Shown one piece after another: positions 1-8,778 of a stretch of 64,000 nucleotides of DNA; the stretch's first letter is position 1, and each line of letters begins with the position of its first letter. The notes under the pieces are model-generated. The model worked only from the letters and a program-made list of their open reading frames with translations. It had not been told where the DNA came from and searched no databases. This stretch comes from Sphingobium sp. D43FB (GTDB lineage Bacteria; Pseudomonadota; Alphaproteobacteria; Sphingomonadales; Sphingomonadaceae), in NCBI RefSeq assembly GCF_002312805.1, contig NZ_NMUA01000021.1, forward strand, positions 1 through 64,000, read 5' to 3'. The position numbers and the translations under genes were made by a program.

Positions 1-19
1 TTCATCTAAACCAACAATG

Positions 20-178
20 TCAAAGAACCCGCCAAACTAAAATCCGGACAGCAAACCCCACCTGATCCTTACGGTCCAGGTGAACCAGCGTCCCGCCATA
101 GTGGCAACCTTCCAGAGCGCTTCCATACAGCAGCGCCCCGTCCGGTGAACACGCCTCTAAGCGGGGACACTGAGTCGG
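20..178 (-). pseudogene. possible remnant of a GloVer-type repeat protein
   Basis: On the minus strand an open stretch of 52 codons lies between two TGA stops and has no convincing start. It contains a segment reading ACSPDGALLYGSALEG followed by GGTLVHLD. This resembles one repeat of the 'GloVer' tandem-repeat family (pattern LYGTTxxGG...GGTVFxL), recalled from memory. Only one repeat is visible, so it may be a decayed tail of a larger gene. The open stretch is short and could be chance. Confidence 0.3.
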
Positions 179-429
179 TCAACAGGAAAATGACAAAGAA
201 ACGACACTGCCCTGAATTTGCCGCGCAGGCCCGTCCAAGCGACCAAGTGGCCCCACTCTATATATGCGAGCCTTGAAACGGCATGCCGCGGCCCCACTGT
301 CACACCTTGGCCACGGCGCGAAATCATCGGCATGGACTGCGCAGGCAGTTGACCAAGTGAACGTTATCAATTAGGTGAACGTTCACAACAAGGACGTCAG
401 ACGCCGATTCGCGGCGCGGGGAGGATAAA
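179..429. other. gene-free leader upstream of the first TBDR
   Basis: No credible coding sequence is seen here. The stretch holds the promoter region of the TBDR at 430, with two operator-like repeats at 357-386 and a strong ribosome binding site (GGGGAGG, about 418-424) just before the start codon. A 63-codon minus-strand frame here is not supported by composition or similarity. Confidence 0.6.
357..386. promoter_or_regulatory. tandem LacI-type operators
   Basis: GTGAACGTTATC at 357-368 and the perfect palindrome GTGAACGTTCAC at 375-386 lie 18 bp apart start to start, about 45-75 bp before the TBDR start. An 11/12 copy of the palindrome precedes the GH3 gene at 10009-10020. A palindrome with a central CG is typical of LacI-family operators. 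The LacI gene at 7705 in the same cluster is the likely ligand, by inference. Confidence 0.55.
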
Positions 430-3396
430 ATGACGATTTCCAAGACTCGGATTCTATCTGCTTATGTGTCGGGCGCGTCTGCTCTGGCGCTGAGCATGGG
501 CCTGCAGCCAGCCTTTGCGCAGGATAGCATAGCCGAAGATCAGCCTGCTGAAATCGTGGTGACAGGCATTCGCGCGAGCTTGAATGCCGCCAGCGACATC
601 AAGCGCAACGCCCAGGGTGTGGTGGATGCCATCTCCGCCGAGGATATAGGCAAGTTCCCCGACACCAACTTGGCAGAATCGCTGCAGCGTATCACCGGCG
701 TGTCGATCGACCGTTCGAACGGCGAAGGTTCGACCGTTACCGTTCGCGGCTTCGGTCCTGAATTCAACCTGGTGCTGCTCAATGGCCGCCAGATGCCGAC
801 ATCGACCTTGGATGATGGGGCCAGCGCGCCCGCCAGCCGTTCCTTCGACTTTGCCAATCTGGCATCGGAAGGCGTCGCCGGCGTCGAGGTCTATAAGTCG
901 GGTCGCGCTACCCTGCCCACCGGCGGCATCGGATCGACCATCAATATCAAGACGCCCCGCCCTCTCGATCGGCCGGGCCTCAAAGGCAGCGTCGCGGTGA
1001 AGGGTGTCTATGACAGCTCGCGCAATGAGGGTGACCCGATCACGCCTGAAATATCCGGCATCATTTCCGACACTTTCGCCGATGGTCTGTTCGGCATCGC
1101 GGTCAGCGGATCGTGGCAGAAGCGCAAGGCCAGCGTCAACCAGGCCAATGTCGGCTGGCGCGACGGATATCTGGGCTCCGAAAATAATTGGGGATCATTG
1201 CCCCAGGCAGGCGATCCACGTTTTGCTAATATCGAAAACCGTCCCGGCCCCAATGACGTCTATCAGGTCCAGCAAAATGCCAGCTACGACCTTAATGATA
1301 TCGAGCGCGAGCGGCTGAACGGCCAGATCGTATTGCAGGTTCGTCCCGCTGACAATTTGACCGCGACGTTCGACTATACCTATTCGCGCAACACCGTGCA
1401 GGTGCGCAATTCCAACGTCGGCATCTGGTTCAACTTCAATGACGTATCAAGCGCCTGGACCGACGGTCCAGTCGCCGGTCCGAAATTCTATTCCGAACAG
1501 TTCGGTGCCAATGAAGGCAAGGATCTGTCCTATTCCGGTTCGCTGGTGGAAAACCAATCGACCAACAAGTCGCTGGGCGGAAACCTGGCATGGGATGGGC
1601 CGGGCGGATTGCGCCTGGAACTCGACGCGCATCATTCTACGGCAGAGTCGGGCGCCAACAATCCCTATGGCACCAGCACCTCGGTCGGCACGGCCGTGTT
1701 CGGCGTGCGTAGCCAGACGGTCGATTACACTAACGACCTGCCCATCATTTCGGTCGAAATGCATCCGGGCATCAATGCGTTGGACGCCGGGAACATCCAG
1801 GCGACCGGCAATGCGTTCCGCAATGCCTATTTCAAGGATCGCATCAACGAAGGCCAGCTGCGTGGCAGCTATGATTTCGAAAGCTCGATCCTCGACAGCC
1901 TCGACTTCGGTGTAACCTATACCGAAAACAAGGTGCGGTCGGCCTATGGCTTCATCCAGAACGACACATGGGGCGGATCGACCACCAAGGACCAGCTGTC
2001 CGACGACCTCTTCACGCTCGAAACCCTGCCGGACAAGTTCAAGGGCTTGTCGGGCGCGGGCGACGCGGCGATGATCCAGCAATTCTACACGTTCAACTTC
2101 GAGAAGATGGTCGGTTTCCTCGACGATCTGAACGGCATCTGCGGTGGTGACGGCAATTGCCTGGCAAGCTTCACGGTCGATCGCCGAATCCGCGAACGCA
2201 CCATCGCGCCTTACCTGCAGGCCAACCTGGCCTTCGACGTTGCCAACCGTCCGGCTCATTTCCGTGCGGGCGTGCGCTATGAAAAGACCAAGGTCCGTTC
2301 GTCCGCGCTGGTGCCGATCCCGACCGGCACGCAATGGGTGTCCGCCAACGAGTTCAACCTCACCTATGGCACTGGCAGCGACTTCACCACATTCCGGGGT
2401 GATTATGACAATTGGCTACCCGCCATCGACGTCGATTTCGAACCGATCGAGAATGTGAAGCTGCGCGCAAGCTATAGCCATACCATTACCCGCCCGGACT
2501 ATGCATCGATGCAGGGTGGTCGTACCGTCGATCAGCTGTTCCGCATCGGCGGCGGCACCGGCAGCCAGGGCAATCCGGGCCTGCTTCCTTATAAATCGAA
2601 GAATATCGATCTGTCGGCCGAATGGTATTATGCGCCATCCAGCTATCTGTCGGTCGGATTTTTCGACAAGCGGGTGCGCAACTTCATTTCGAGCACCCGG
2701 ATCGACACCGACGCGTTCGGCCTGACCAACCCGGCGGATGGCCCACGCTATCAGGCGGCCGTCGCGGCATTGGGCGCCAATGCCAGCACGACCGATCTGC
2801 GCAACTATATCTTCGCCAATTATCCGGCATCGGTCATCGTCGACAGCTTCGATCCGGCGACCGGCAATTATACCGGCAAGATATTGGGGCTGCCCGAAGA
2901 TGGTGCGGTGAATTTCCAGGTGTCGACCCCGATCAACTCGGATCAGAGCGCGCATCTCTATGGCTTTGAATTAGCCATCCAGCATAATTTCTGGGACACG
3001 GGATTTGGCACGATCCTGAACTACACGATCGTTCGTGGCGACGCGACATACGACAACAGTCAGCCGTCCAGCGTTCCGCAATTTGCGCTGACGGGCCTCT
3101 CGGACAGCGCCAACGCCGTCCTCTTCTATGACAAAAAGGGTATTCAGGCGCGTATCGCCTATAACTGGCGCGACAAGTTCCTGGGCGGAACAGGTCCCAA
3201 CCCCTTCTATATCGAAGCCTATGGCCAGGTGGATGCCAGCGCGAGCTGGCAGTTCAAGAAGGGCTATACCGCCTTTGTCGAAGCCATCAATCTAAACGGC
3301 GCCAGCCGCCGTGGCCATCTGCGTAGCGAAAACAACGCCTTCTTCGCTTCGCCCGGCTATGCCCGATATGGCGCGGGCCTTCGCGTCAACTTTTGA
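430..3396 (+). CDS. TonB-dependent receptor, carbohydrate type (988 aa)
   Basis: Outer-membrane active transporter, probably for beta-glucan oligosaccharides, energised by TonB-ExbBD. A signal peptide (cleavage near AFA|Q, residues 30/31) is followed by a TonB-box-like segment EIVVTG (41-46). A plug domain follows, with the Caulobacter/Xanthomonas-type block DAISAEDIGKFPDTN and VTVRGFGPEFN, then a long beta-barrel ending in the aromatic residue F988. The ATG has a strong GGGGAGG ribosome binding site. The gene is followed by a 16-bp perfect stem-loop (3427-3464) and then SapC, cupin, halogenase and GH16 genes on the same strand. There is no SusD partner. The substrate is inferred only from the GH16 and GH3 neighbours. 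Operators at 357-386 suggest LacI-type control. Confidence 0.95.
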   Translation: MTISKTRILSAYVSGASALALSMGLQPAFAQDSIAEDQPAEIVVTGIRASLNAASDIKRNAQGVVDAISAEDIGKFPDTNLAESLQRITGVSIDRSNGEGSTVTVRGFGPEFNLVLLNGRQMPTSTLDDGASAPASRSFDFANLASEGVAGVEVYKSGRATLPTGGIGSTINIKTPRPLDRPGLKGSVAVKGVYDSSRNEGDPITPEISGIISDTFADGLFGIAVSGSWQKRKASVNQANVGWRDGYLGSENNWGSLPQAGDPRFANIENRPGPNDVYQVQQNASYDLNDIERERLNGQIVLQVRPADNLTATFDYTYSRNTVQVRNSNVGIWFNFNDVSSAWTDGPVAGPKFYSEQFGANEGKDLSYSGSLVENQSTNKSLGGNLAWDGPGGLRLELDAHHSTAESGANNPYGTSTSVGTAVFGVRSQTVDYTNDLPIISVEMHPGINALDAGNIQATGNAFRNAYFKDRINEGQLRGSYDFESSILDSLDFGVTYTENKVRSAYGFIQNDTWGGSTTKDQLSDDLFTLETLPDKFKGLSGAGDAAMIQQFYTFNFEKMVGFLDDLNGICGGDGNCLASFTVDRRIRERTIAPYLQANLAFDVANRPAHFRAGVRYEKTKVRSSALVPIPTGTQWVSANEFNLTYGTGSDFTTFRGDYDNWLPAIDVDFEPIENVKLRASYSHTITRPDYASMQGGRTVDQLFRIGGGTGSQGNPGLLPYKSKNIDLSAEWYYAPSSYLSVGFFDKRVRNFISSTRIDTDAFGLTNPADGPRYQAAVAALGANASTTDLRNYIFANYPASVIVDSFDPATGNYTGKILGLPEDGAVNFQVSTPINSDQSAHLYGFELAIQHNFWDTGFGTILNYTIVRGDATYDNSQPSSVPQFALTGLSDSANAVLFYDKKGIQARIAYNWRDKFLGGTGPNPFYIEAYGQVDASASWQFKKGYTAFVEAINLNGASRRGHLRSENNAFFASPGYARYGAGLRVNF

Positions 3397-3426
3397 CGGG
3401 ATGACTTGATTGAAGTCCGGCACGAT

Positions 3427-3464
3427 GGGACAAGGCCGCACCTGAACCGGTGCGGCCTTGTCCC
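3427..3464 (+). terminator. 16-bp stem-loop between TBDR and SapC
   Basis: GGGACAAGGCCGCACC (3427-3442) pairs perfectly with 3449-3464 across a 6-nt loop. No T-tract follows, so this is probably a partial terminator or an mRNA-stabilising 3' structure, not a full stop. It would allow more TBDR message than message for the genes downstream. Confidence 0.6.
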
Positions 3465-3538
3465 GCATCAGCCGGGTGGAGAGACAGCGGTGATGTGACG
3501 GGACACCGGCACCTCCGCCAAGGAGCCATTAGAGCGTC

Positions 3539-4261
3539 ATGACCCAGCACCAGATCCTTGATTCCCTGACCCATCGCGCTCTGCGTGTTCGGACCGACAG
3601 CGGCGCGGCATTGGGTGATGCCGTCATGGCCTGCCTGTTGATGCCGGCCGAATTCCGCCAGGCGCAGGCGCATTTCCCCATATTGTTCCGGCGCGACCTG
3701 GAAAGCGGCACCCTCTCGGCGGTGGCGTTGTTCGGCTTTGCCAATGGCGAAAATCTCTTTCTGGAAGCAGGTCATTGGGATGCGGCCTACAAACCGCTGG
3801 CGCAGGCGGTGCAACCCTTCCTGATCGGCCGTTCGTCCGATGGTAGCAGGCCGCCGCAGGTCCATGTCGATATGGGCAGCCCCCGGCTCGTCCATGAGGG
3901 GGACGAAGGCGTTGCCCTGTTCGACGAGGCAGGGCAGCCCTCCCCCTGGCTGGACAGCATTGCGCAACGGCTCGGCGACCTGGATGCCGCCTTTCAGGCC
4001 AGCGCCGATTTCTTTGCTGCGCTGGAACGTCATGCGCTGCTCGAACCCTTTACGCTGGACGTGCCATTGGTCGATGGGACGCGGAACAGCCTGGTCGGCT
4101 TTCACATCATCGACGAGGAGCGGTTGCGCGCGCTCGATGCCGTCGCGTTGGATGAGCTGCACCGGGCCGGACATTTGATGCCATTGTTCATGGCGGTGGC
4201 GTCAATCGCGCAGTTCAACGAGCTGGTCGCGCGCAAGAATCGTAGAGTGGCCGGTGGCTGA
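3539..4261 (+). CDS. SapC family protein (240 aa)
   Basis: Member of the SapC family, named after a Campylobacter S-layer gene; its biochemical role is unknown. No signal peptide is visible, so it is probably cytoplasmic. Family features recognised are an N-terminal segment before a PILFRRD block, the GENLF motif, a central VHEGDEGVALFDEAG region where these proteins often carry acidic stretches, and the C-terminal GHLMPLFMAVASIAQFNELVARKN ending split here as GHLMPLFMA and FNELVARKNRR. The stop overlaps the GTG start of the cupin gene by 8 nt, so the two are probably translationally coupled. A second copy lies at 24545-25228, also beside a cupin gene and a TBDR. Confidence 0.85.
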   Translation: MTQHQILDSLTHRALRVRTDSGAALGDAVMACLLMPAEFRQAQAHFPILFRRDLESGTLSAVALFGFANGENLFLEAGHWDAAYKPLAQAVQPFLIGRSSDGSRPPQVHVDMGSPRLVHEGDEGVALFDEAGQPSPWLDSIAQRLGDLDAAFQASADFFAALERHALLEPFTLDVPLVDGTRNSLVGFHIIDEERLRALDAVALDELHRAGHLMPLFMAVASIAQFNELVARKNRRVAGG

Positions 4262-5282
4262 GGCGGCTCCGGTCGGCCTGCCTTCGGTCAGGGTGCTACA
4301 AGCCACCGACGATGCAACGCTGGATACTTTGCTGCGGGAAGAAGATACGCCTTTTGTCGTGCGGGGACTGGTGCGCGACTGGCCGCTGGTGCAGGCCGGT
4401 CTGGAATCCGATAGCGCCGCCCGCGCCTTTTTGCTGGCCCATGCGCGTGACCGCGATTTTGTGGTGTCGATGGCCGAGCCGGATGCCAAAGGACGCCTGT
4501 TTTACGATGACGCCATGGCGGTCAATTTCCGCATGGGCAAAGGCAGGTTGTCCGACATTTTTGCACAATTAGATGCGGCCGAAGGACGAGATGTGGCGCA
4601 AGTCCCCACCGTCTATCTCGGTTCCGTTGATATCCATGAGTTTTTTGACGGACTGGCCGACGCACACCCCATGCCACTGGGTTCGCGCACCCCATTAACA
4701 TCCCTGTGGATCGGCAATGCCAGCCGCATCGCGGCACATAACGACTTTCCCGATAATCTGGCCTGCTGTGCCGTGGGGCGTCGCCGCTTCACTCTGTTCC
4801 CGCCCGACCAGTTCGCCAACCTCTATCTTGGCCCGATCGACATCACCCCAGCCGGGCGCCCAATCTCCATGGTCGATTTCGCGGCCCCCGATTTTGCGGC
4901 CTATCCCCGTTTCCGCGATGCGCTCGCGCCCGCCCAGATTGCCGAGCTGGAGCCGGGGGATGCACTCTTCATACCGTCCCTTTGGTATCATCATGTCGAA
5001 GGGCTGGCCGACTTTAATATATTAGTGAACTATTGGTGGCGCGACACGCCGCGTTATTTGGGCCAGCCCTATAATGCGCTGCACCATGCGATCATGACCA
5101 TCCGCGACCTGCCCGAAGAGGAGCGCGCGATCTGGCAAGCCATGTTCGACCATTATGTATTTTCGGGCGGTGAGGCAGCCCGCGCCCATCTGCCGGAAAA
5201 GGGCCGTGGCGTGCTGGCCCCGCTCGACGCAGAATCTGCGCAACGCATGCATCATTTCCTGCTGAGGAGCCTGTCGCTATGA
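4254..5282 (+). CDS. JmjC-like cupin protein, putative Fe(II)/2-oxoglutarate oxygenase (342 aa)
   Basis: Cupin-8/JmjC-fold protein. In characterised relatives this fold supports hydroxylation of protein or RNA side chains using Fe(II) and 2-oxoglutarate. The iron-binding triad is visible: H162-N-D164 in IAAHNDFPDN and a distal His at 246 or 247 in SLWYHHVE. The conserved GRRRFTLFPP strand and a NILVNYWW strand are also present. No signal peptide is visible. The start is GTG, chosen because it overlaps the SapC stop and no ATG fits better. The stop overlaps the halogenase ATG (ATGA). The substrate is unknown; the neighbours suggest joint work with SapC and the halogenase. A paralogue lies at 23522-24541. 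Confidence 0.85.
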   Translation: MAEAAPVGLPSVRVLQATDDATLDTLLREEDTPFVVRGLVRDWPLVQAGLESDSAARAFLLAHARDRDFVVSMAEPDAKGRLFYDDAMAVNFRMGKGRLSDIFAQLDAAEGRDVAQVPTVYLGSVDIHEFFDGLADAHPMPLGSRTPLTSLWIGNASRIAAHNDFPDNLACCAVGRRRFTLFPPDQFANLYLGPIDITPAGRPISMVDFAAPDFAAYPRFRDALAPAQIAELEPGDALFIPSLWYHHVEGLADFNILVNYWWRDTPRYLGQPYNALHHAIMTIRDLPEEERAIWQAMFDHYVFSGGEAARAHLPEKGRGVLAPLDAESAQRMHHFLLRSLSL

Positions 5283-6781
5283 GCACGCTACCCCCGCCTC
5301 GTCGCATCGTCGTCGCCGGTGGCGGCACGGCCGGTTGGATGACAGCCGCCGCACTCGCCCGCACGCTGGGACCAGTGGCGCAAGTCACCTTGGTCGAAAG
5401 CGAGCAGATCGGGACGATCGGCGTGGGCGAAAGCACCATCCCGCCGTTGGTCGCCTATAATCGCATATTGGGCATCAACGAAGCCGACTTCATGCGCGCG
5501 ACCCAGGCGACGTTCAAGCTGGGGATCAATTTCGAGAATTGGCGCGTGCCGGGCGAAAGCTATTTCCACAGTTTCGGCGGGACCGGCAAGGATCATTGGT
5601 CGGCGGGATTCCAGCATTTCTGGATGCACGGGCAAGCCCAAGGGCATGACGCGCCCTATGGCGACTATTGCCTGGAGTTGAAGGCGGCGGAGGCTGGCCG
5701 CTTTGCGCATCTGCCCGACGACCGGATGAACTATGCCTATCAGCTCGATTCGGGGCTTTATGCCCGCTTCCTGCGGAGGATGGCGGAAGCGGATGGCGCC
5801 CAGCGGATCGAAGGGCGCATCGCTAAGGTCGAACTCGACAGCGAAAGCGGCGACATTGCCGCGCTGCGACTGGACGGCGATCGGCGGATCGAAGGCGATC
5901 TGTTCATCGACTGCACCGGCTTTCGCGCGTTGCTGATCGAAGGCGCGCTGCATGTTGGCTATGACGACTGGACCCACTGGCTGCCTTGTGATGGCGCGGT
6001 GGCGATCCAGACCAGCAGCGTGCGGCCGCCCGTCCCCTATACCCGCGCCATCGCGCATGAGGCGGGCTGGCAATGGCGCATTCCGCTGCAGCATCGGCAG
6101 GGCAATGGCATCGTCTATTGTAGCGGCTTCCTGGACCCGGACGCTGCGCTCGAAAAACTTCTGGCCTCGGTCGAAGGCGACAAGCTGGTGCAGCCCAACC
6201 CGATCCGGTTCCGCACCGGGGCGCGACGGCGGCAATGGCATCGCAACTGCGTGGCGGTGGGCCTGTCGGGCGGATTCATGGAACCACTGGAGTCCACGTC
6301 CATCCATCTGATCCAGCGCGCCGTGCTGCGGATCTTGCGGATGCTGCCCGCGGGCACCGTCAGCCCGCTCGACATCGCAGAATTCAACGATCAACAGATG
6401 ACGGACATGGAGCAGATCCGCGATTTCCTGATCCTGCATTATAAGGCGACCGATCGGCGCGATACGCCCTTCTGGCGCCATTGCGCCGCCATGGCGGTGC
6501 CCGACAGCCTTGCCCACCGCATGGAATTATTCCGGCAGACCGGCCGCGTCTTCCGCAAGAATGAGGAATTATTCGCAGAAAATAGCTGGGTGCAGGTCAT
6601 GATGGGACAGGGCATCACCCCGCAAAGCCATCACCCCGTAGCCAGCAAGCTGCGGCCCGACGAACTGACCCATCTTCTGGCGTCGCTCAAGGACCAGGTT
6701 TCCCGTACCGTGGCGAACCTGCCGGATCATGCGGCCTATATTGCGCGCTATTGCAGCGCGCAGGAGCCGGTGGCGGCATGA
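5279..6781 (+). CDS. flavin-dependent (tryptophan-type) halogenase (500 aa)
   Basis: FADH2-dependent halogenase of the tryptophan halogenase family; such enzymes make hypohalous acid from halide and O2 and pass it to the substrate through a lysine. Visible motifs are the FAD-binding GGGTAG (14-19), the family motif WxWxIP as W264-Q-W266-R-I-P269, a lysine at 80 in TFKLGINFENW placed like PrnA Lys79, and EPLESTSI corresponding to the PrnA Glu346 region. The protein is about the usual length, so it looks functional. It overlaps the cupin upstream and the GH16 gene downstream by 4 nt each. Related halogenases are often found next to TBDR genes, and some are reported to prefer free indole; the native substrate is unknown. 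No flavin reductase is nearby. Confidence 0.92.
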   Translation: MSTLPPPRRIVVAGGGTAGWMTAAALARTLGPVAQVTLVESEQIGTIGVGESTIPPLVAYNRILGINEADFMRATQATFKLGINFENWRVPGESYFHSFGGTGKDHWSAGFQHFWMHGQAQGHDAPYGDYCLELKAAEAGRFAHLPDDRMNYAYQLDSGLYARFLRRMAEADGAQRIEGRIAKVELDSESGDIAALRLDGDRRIEGDLFIDCTGFRALLIEGALHVGYDDWTHWLPCDGAVAIQTSSVRPPVPYTRAIAHEAGWQWRIPLQHRQGNGIVYCSGFLDPDAALEKLLASVEGDKLVQPNPIRFRTGARRRQWHRNCVAVGLSGGFMEPLESTSIHLIQRAVLRILRMLPAGTVSPLDIAEFNDQQMTDMEQIRDFLILHYKATDRRDTPFWRHCAAMAVPDSLAHRMELFRQTGRVFRKNEELFAENSWVQVMMGQGITPQSHHPVASKLRPDELTHLLASLKDQVSRTVANLPDHAAYIARYCSAQEPVAA

Positions 6782-7704
6782 TCGCGCGTTTCCTCATCGC
6801 GACGCTGCTGTGCGCCAGTGCCGATGTGGCTGCTGCCGCGCCGGAACAGCCGGGCTGGCACAAGGTCTGGGCGGATGAATTTGATGGTCCGGCACTCGAC
6901 CCGCGCAAATGGAACCTTGCCGACAATTGCTGGGGCGGCGGCAATGAAGAGCGGCAATGCTACACAATCTCTGCGGCCAACCACCGCATCGCCAATGGCC
7001 TATTGGACATCATCGCGCGGCAGGAATCCCATGAAGGCCCGGCTTTCCCGCCGGATCAGCGCACGACGCCGGACAAGGCGCGCGCCACCCGCACCAAGCC
7101 CTTTACATCGGCGCGCCTCTCGACCGATAGCAAGGCATCGTGGCTTTATGGCAAGGTGCAGGTTCGCGCGAAACTGCCGCAGGGCCAGGGAACCTGGCCC
7201 GCCATATGGATGCTGCCCGAAGGATGGGATTATGGCGGCTGGGCGCAGTCCGGTGAGATCGACATCATGGAGGCCGTCAATCTAGGCACCTCCTGCGACA
7301 CCTGCGCAGGACAGATAGAAGATCGTGTCCTGGGAACGATCCATTTCGGCGGCCTCCCGCCGCGTAACCGCTATATCGGCGACGAAACGCCCATGCCGAC
7401 CCCGCTTGATGGCTTCCACGTCTATGAAATCGAGTGGGACGCCACCGGCATCGTCTGGCGGGTCGACGGCGTGGATTTTGCACGGCGCGCGCCGCATGAA
7501 TGGCACAGCCTGGGGTCCGACAAGCCAGGCGCGCCGTTCGACCGCCCCTTCCATCTCATCCTCAACCTTGCCATCGGCGGCCACTTGCCCGAAGGACGCA
7601 ACAGCAAGGGCGTCGATCCCACCGGCTTTCCCAAGACGATGCAGATCGATTGGGTGCGGGTCTGGCAGAAAGACGCCACTCCCCCGACGGAGAATGGGCA
7701 GTAA
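6778..7704 (+). CDS. GH16 family endo-beta-glucanase, laminarinase-like (308 aa)
   Basis: Exported beta-glucanase that probably cleaves beta-1,3- or mixed-linked glucan. The start at 6778 overlaps the halogenase stop (ATGA) and gives a clean signal peptide MIARFLIATLLCASADVAAA; an in-frame upstream ATG at 6751 would bury it and is rejected. The GH16 catalytic signature ExDxxE is present as E160-I-D162-I-M-E165. The sandwich-fold motifs WHKVWADEF, YGKVQVRAKLP and FHLILNLAIGG are clear. There is no carbohydrate-binding module. The subfamily resembles GH16_3 laminarinases, so the locus is assigned to beta-glucan. Confidence 0.9.
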   Translation: MIARFLIATLLCASADVAAAAPEQPGWHKVWADEFDGPALDPRKWNLADNCWGGGNEERQCYTISAANHRIANGLLDIIARQESHEGPAFPPDQRTTPDKARATRTKPFTSARLSTDSKASWLYGKVQVRAKLPQGQGTWPAIWMLPEGWDYGGWAQSGEIDIMEAVNLGTSCDTCAGQIEDRVLGTIHFGGLPPRNRYIGDETPMPTPLDGFHVYEIEWDATGIVWRVDGVDFARRAPHEWHSLGSDKPGAPFDRPFHLILNLAIGGHLPEGRNSKGVDPTGFPKTMQIDWVRVWQKDATPPTENGQ

Positions 7705-8778
7705 ATGGCGCGACGGCGGCTGGCAGTCACGATCAAACATGTTGCGGCAGATGCGGGCGTATCCCTGCAGACGGTGAGTCGCGTCATCAACAGCGAACCC
7801 AATGTCCGCCCGGAAATGCGCGACCGGGTACAGGCGTCGATCGATCGGCTGGGCTATGTGCCGTCGATAGCGGCGCAACGGATGAGCGGATCGCGCTCCT
7901 ACCTCATTCTGGCGCTCAATGACCGCGAACGCACGATCGCGGACTGGCGCGCGCGGCAGGGTACGGACTGGGTCGACCAGATGTTGCTGGGCGGCATGCT
8001 GGAATGTGCCGAACATGGCTATCGGTTGATCTTCGAGCTGGTCGATACCCATGCCGATCATCTGGAGCGCGAACTGGGTGCCGCCCTGTCGGCGCTGCAA
8101 CCCGATGGGGCGATTCTGACCCCGCCCCATTCGGACAATCCGCGCATATTGGCGACGCTCAAACGCCATCATGTCCCTTATGCGCGTATCGGGGCGCAAG
8201 GGCGGGACGATGGCGCGCTGCCTGCGGGTATCCGCGTGTCGATGGATGACGAGGGCGCGGCGCGGCGCGCGACACGGCACTTGCTGGATCTTGGCCATCG
8301 GCGCATCGGCTTCATTTCAGGGCCCGCCGAATATCGGCTGTCGGGCTGGCGCGTCGATGGCTGGCAGGCGGAAATGGCGGCGGCGGGCCTGCCTACCGAA
8401 GCCCTGCTGGAAACCGGCGATTTCGGCTATGCGTCGGGCTTGCGCGCGGCGCAGGCGTTGCTGGCACGGGAAGACCGACCAACCGCCATCATCGCCAGCA
8501 ATGATCAGATGGCGCTCGCCACGATCGAGGCGGCGCGTGACGCGGGCCTCGCCATCCCCGCCGACCTATCGCTGGTCAGTTTCGATAACACGCCGCTGGT
8601 CCGCTTCACGACACCACCATTGACCGCAGTGGACCAGCCTATCGCCGAGACGACGGCCATGGCGGTGCGTCTTCTCATCACCGCGCCCAGTGTGACGCTT
8701 GATCCACCCGCCCCCGTCATCATTCCCATGGGCCTGGTCGAACGTGGCTCGACCGCGCCGCCGCCCAATGTCGCCTGA
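7705..8778 (+). CDS. LacI family transcriptional regulator (357 aa)
   Basis: DNA-binding sugar-responsive repressor. The N-terminal helix-turn-helix is at about 8-29, with recognition helix SLQTVSRVIN (20-29), and the hinge helix follows in a segment ending QRMSG. A periplasmic-binding-protein-like effector domain runs from about 65, with typical motifs HRRIGFISGP and PTAIIASNDQMALA and the C-terminal VSFDNTPLVRFTTPPLT segment. The ATG directly follows the GH16 TAA. It is the best candidate to bind the GTGAACGTTCAC sites at 357-386 and 10009-10020 (inference). The five AGCGCT-centred sites in the next locus could belong to another LacI protein outside the window. Confidence 0.93.
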   Translation: MARRRLAVTIKHVAADAGVSLQTVSRVINSEPNVRPEMRDRVQASIDRLGYVPSIAAQRMSGSRSYLILALNDRERTIADWRARQGTDWVDQMLLGGMLECAEHGYRLIFELVDTHADHLERELGAALSALQPDGAILTPPHSDNPRILATLKRHHVPYARIGAQGRDDGALPAGIRVSMDDEGAARRATRHLLDLGHRRIGFISGPAEYRLSGWRVDGWQAEMAAAGLPTEALLETGDFGYASGLRAAQALLAREDRPTAIIASNDQMALATIEAARDAGLAIPADLSLVSFDNTPLVRFTTPPLTAVDQPIAETTAMAVRLLITAPSVTLDPPAPVIIPMGLVERGSTAPPPNVA

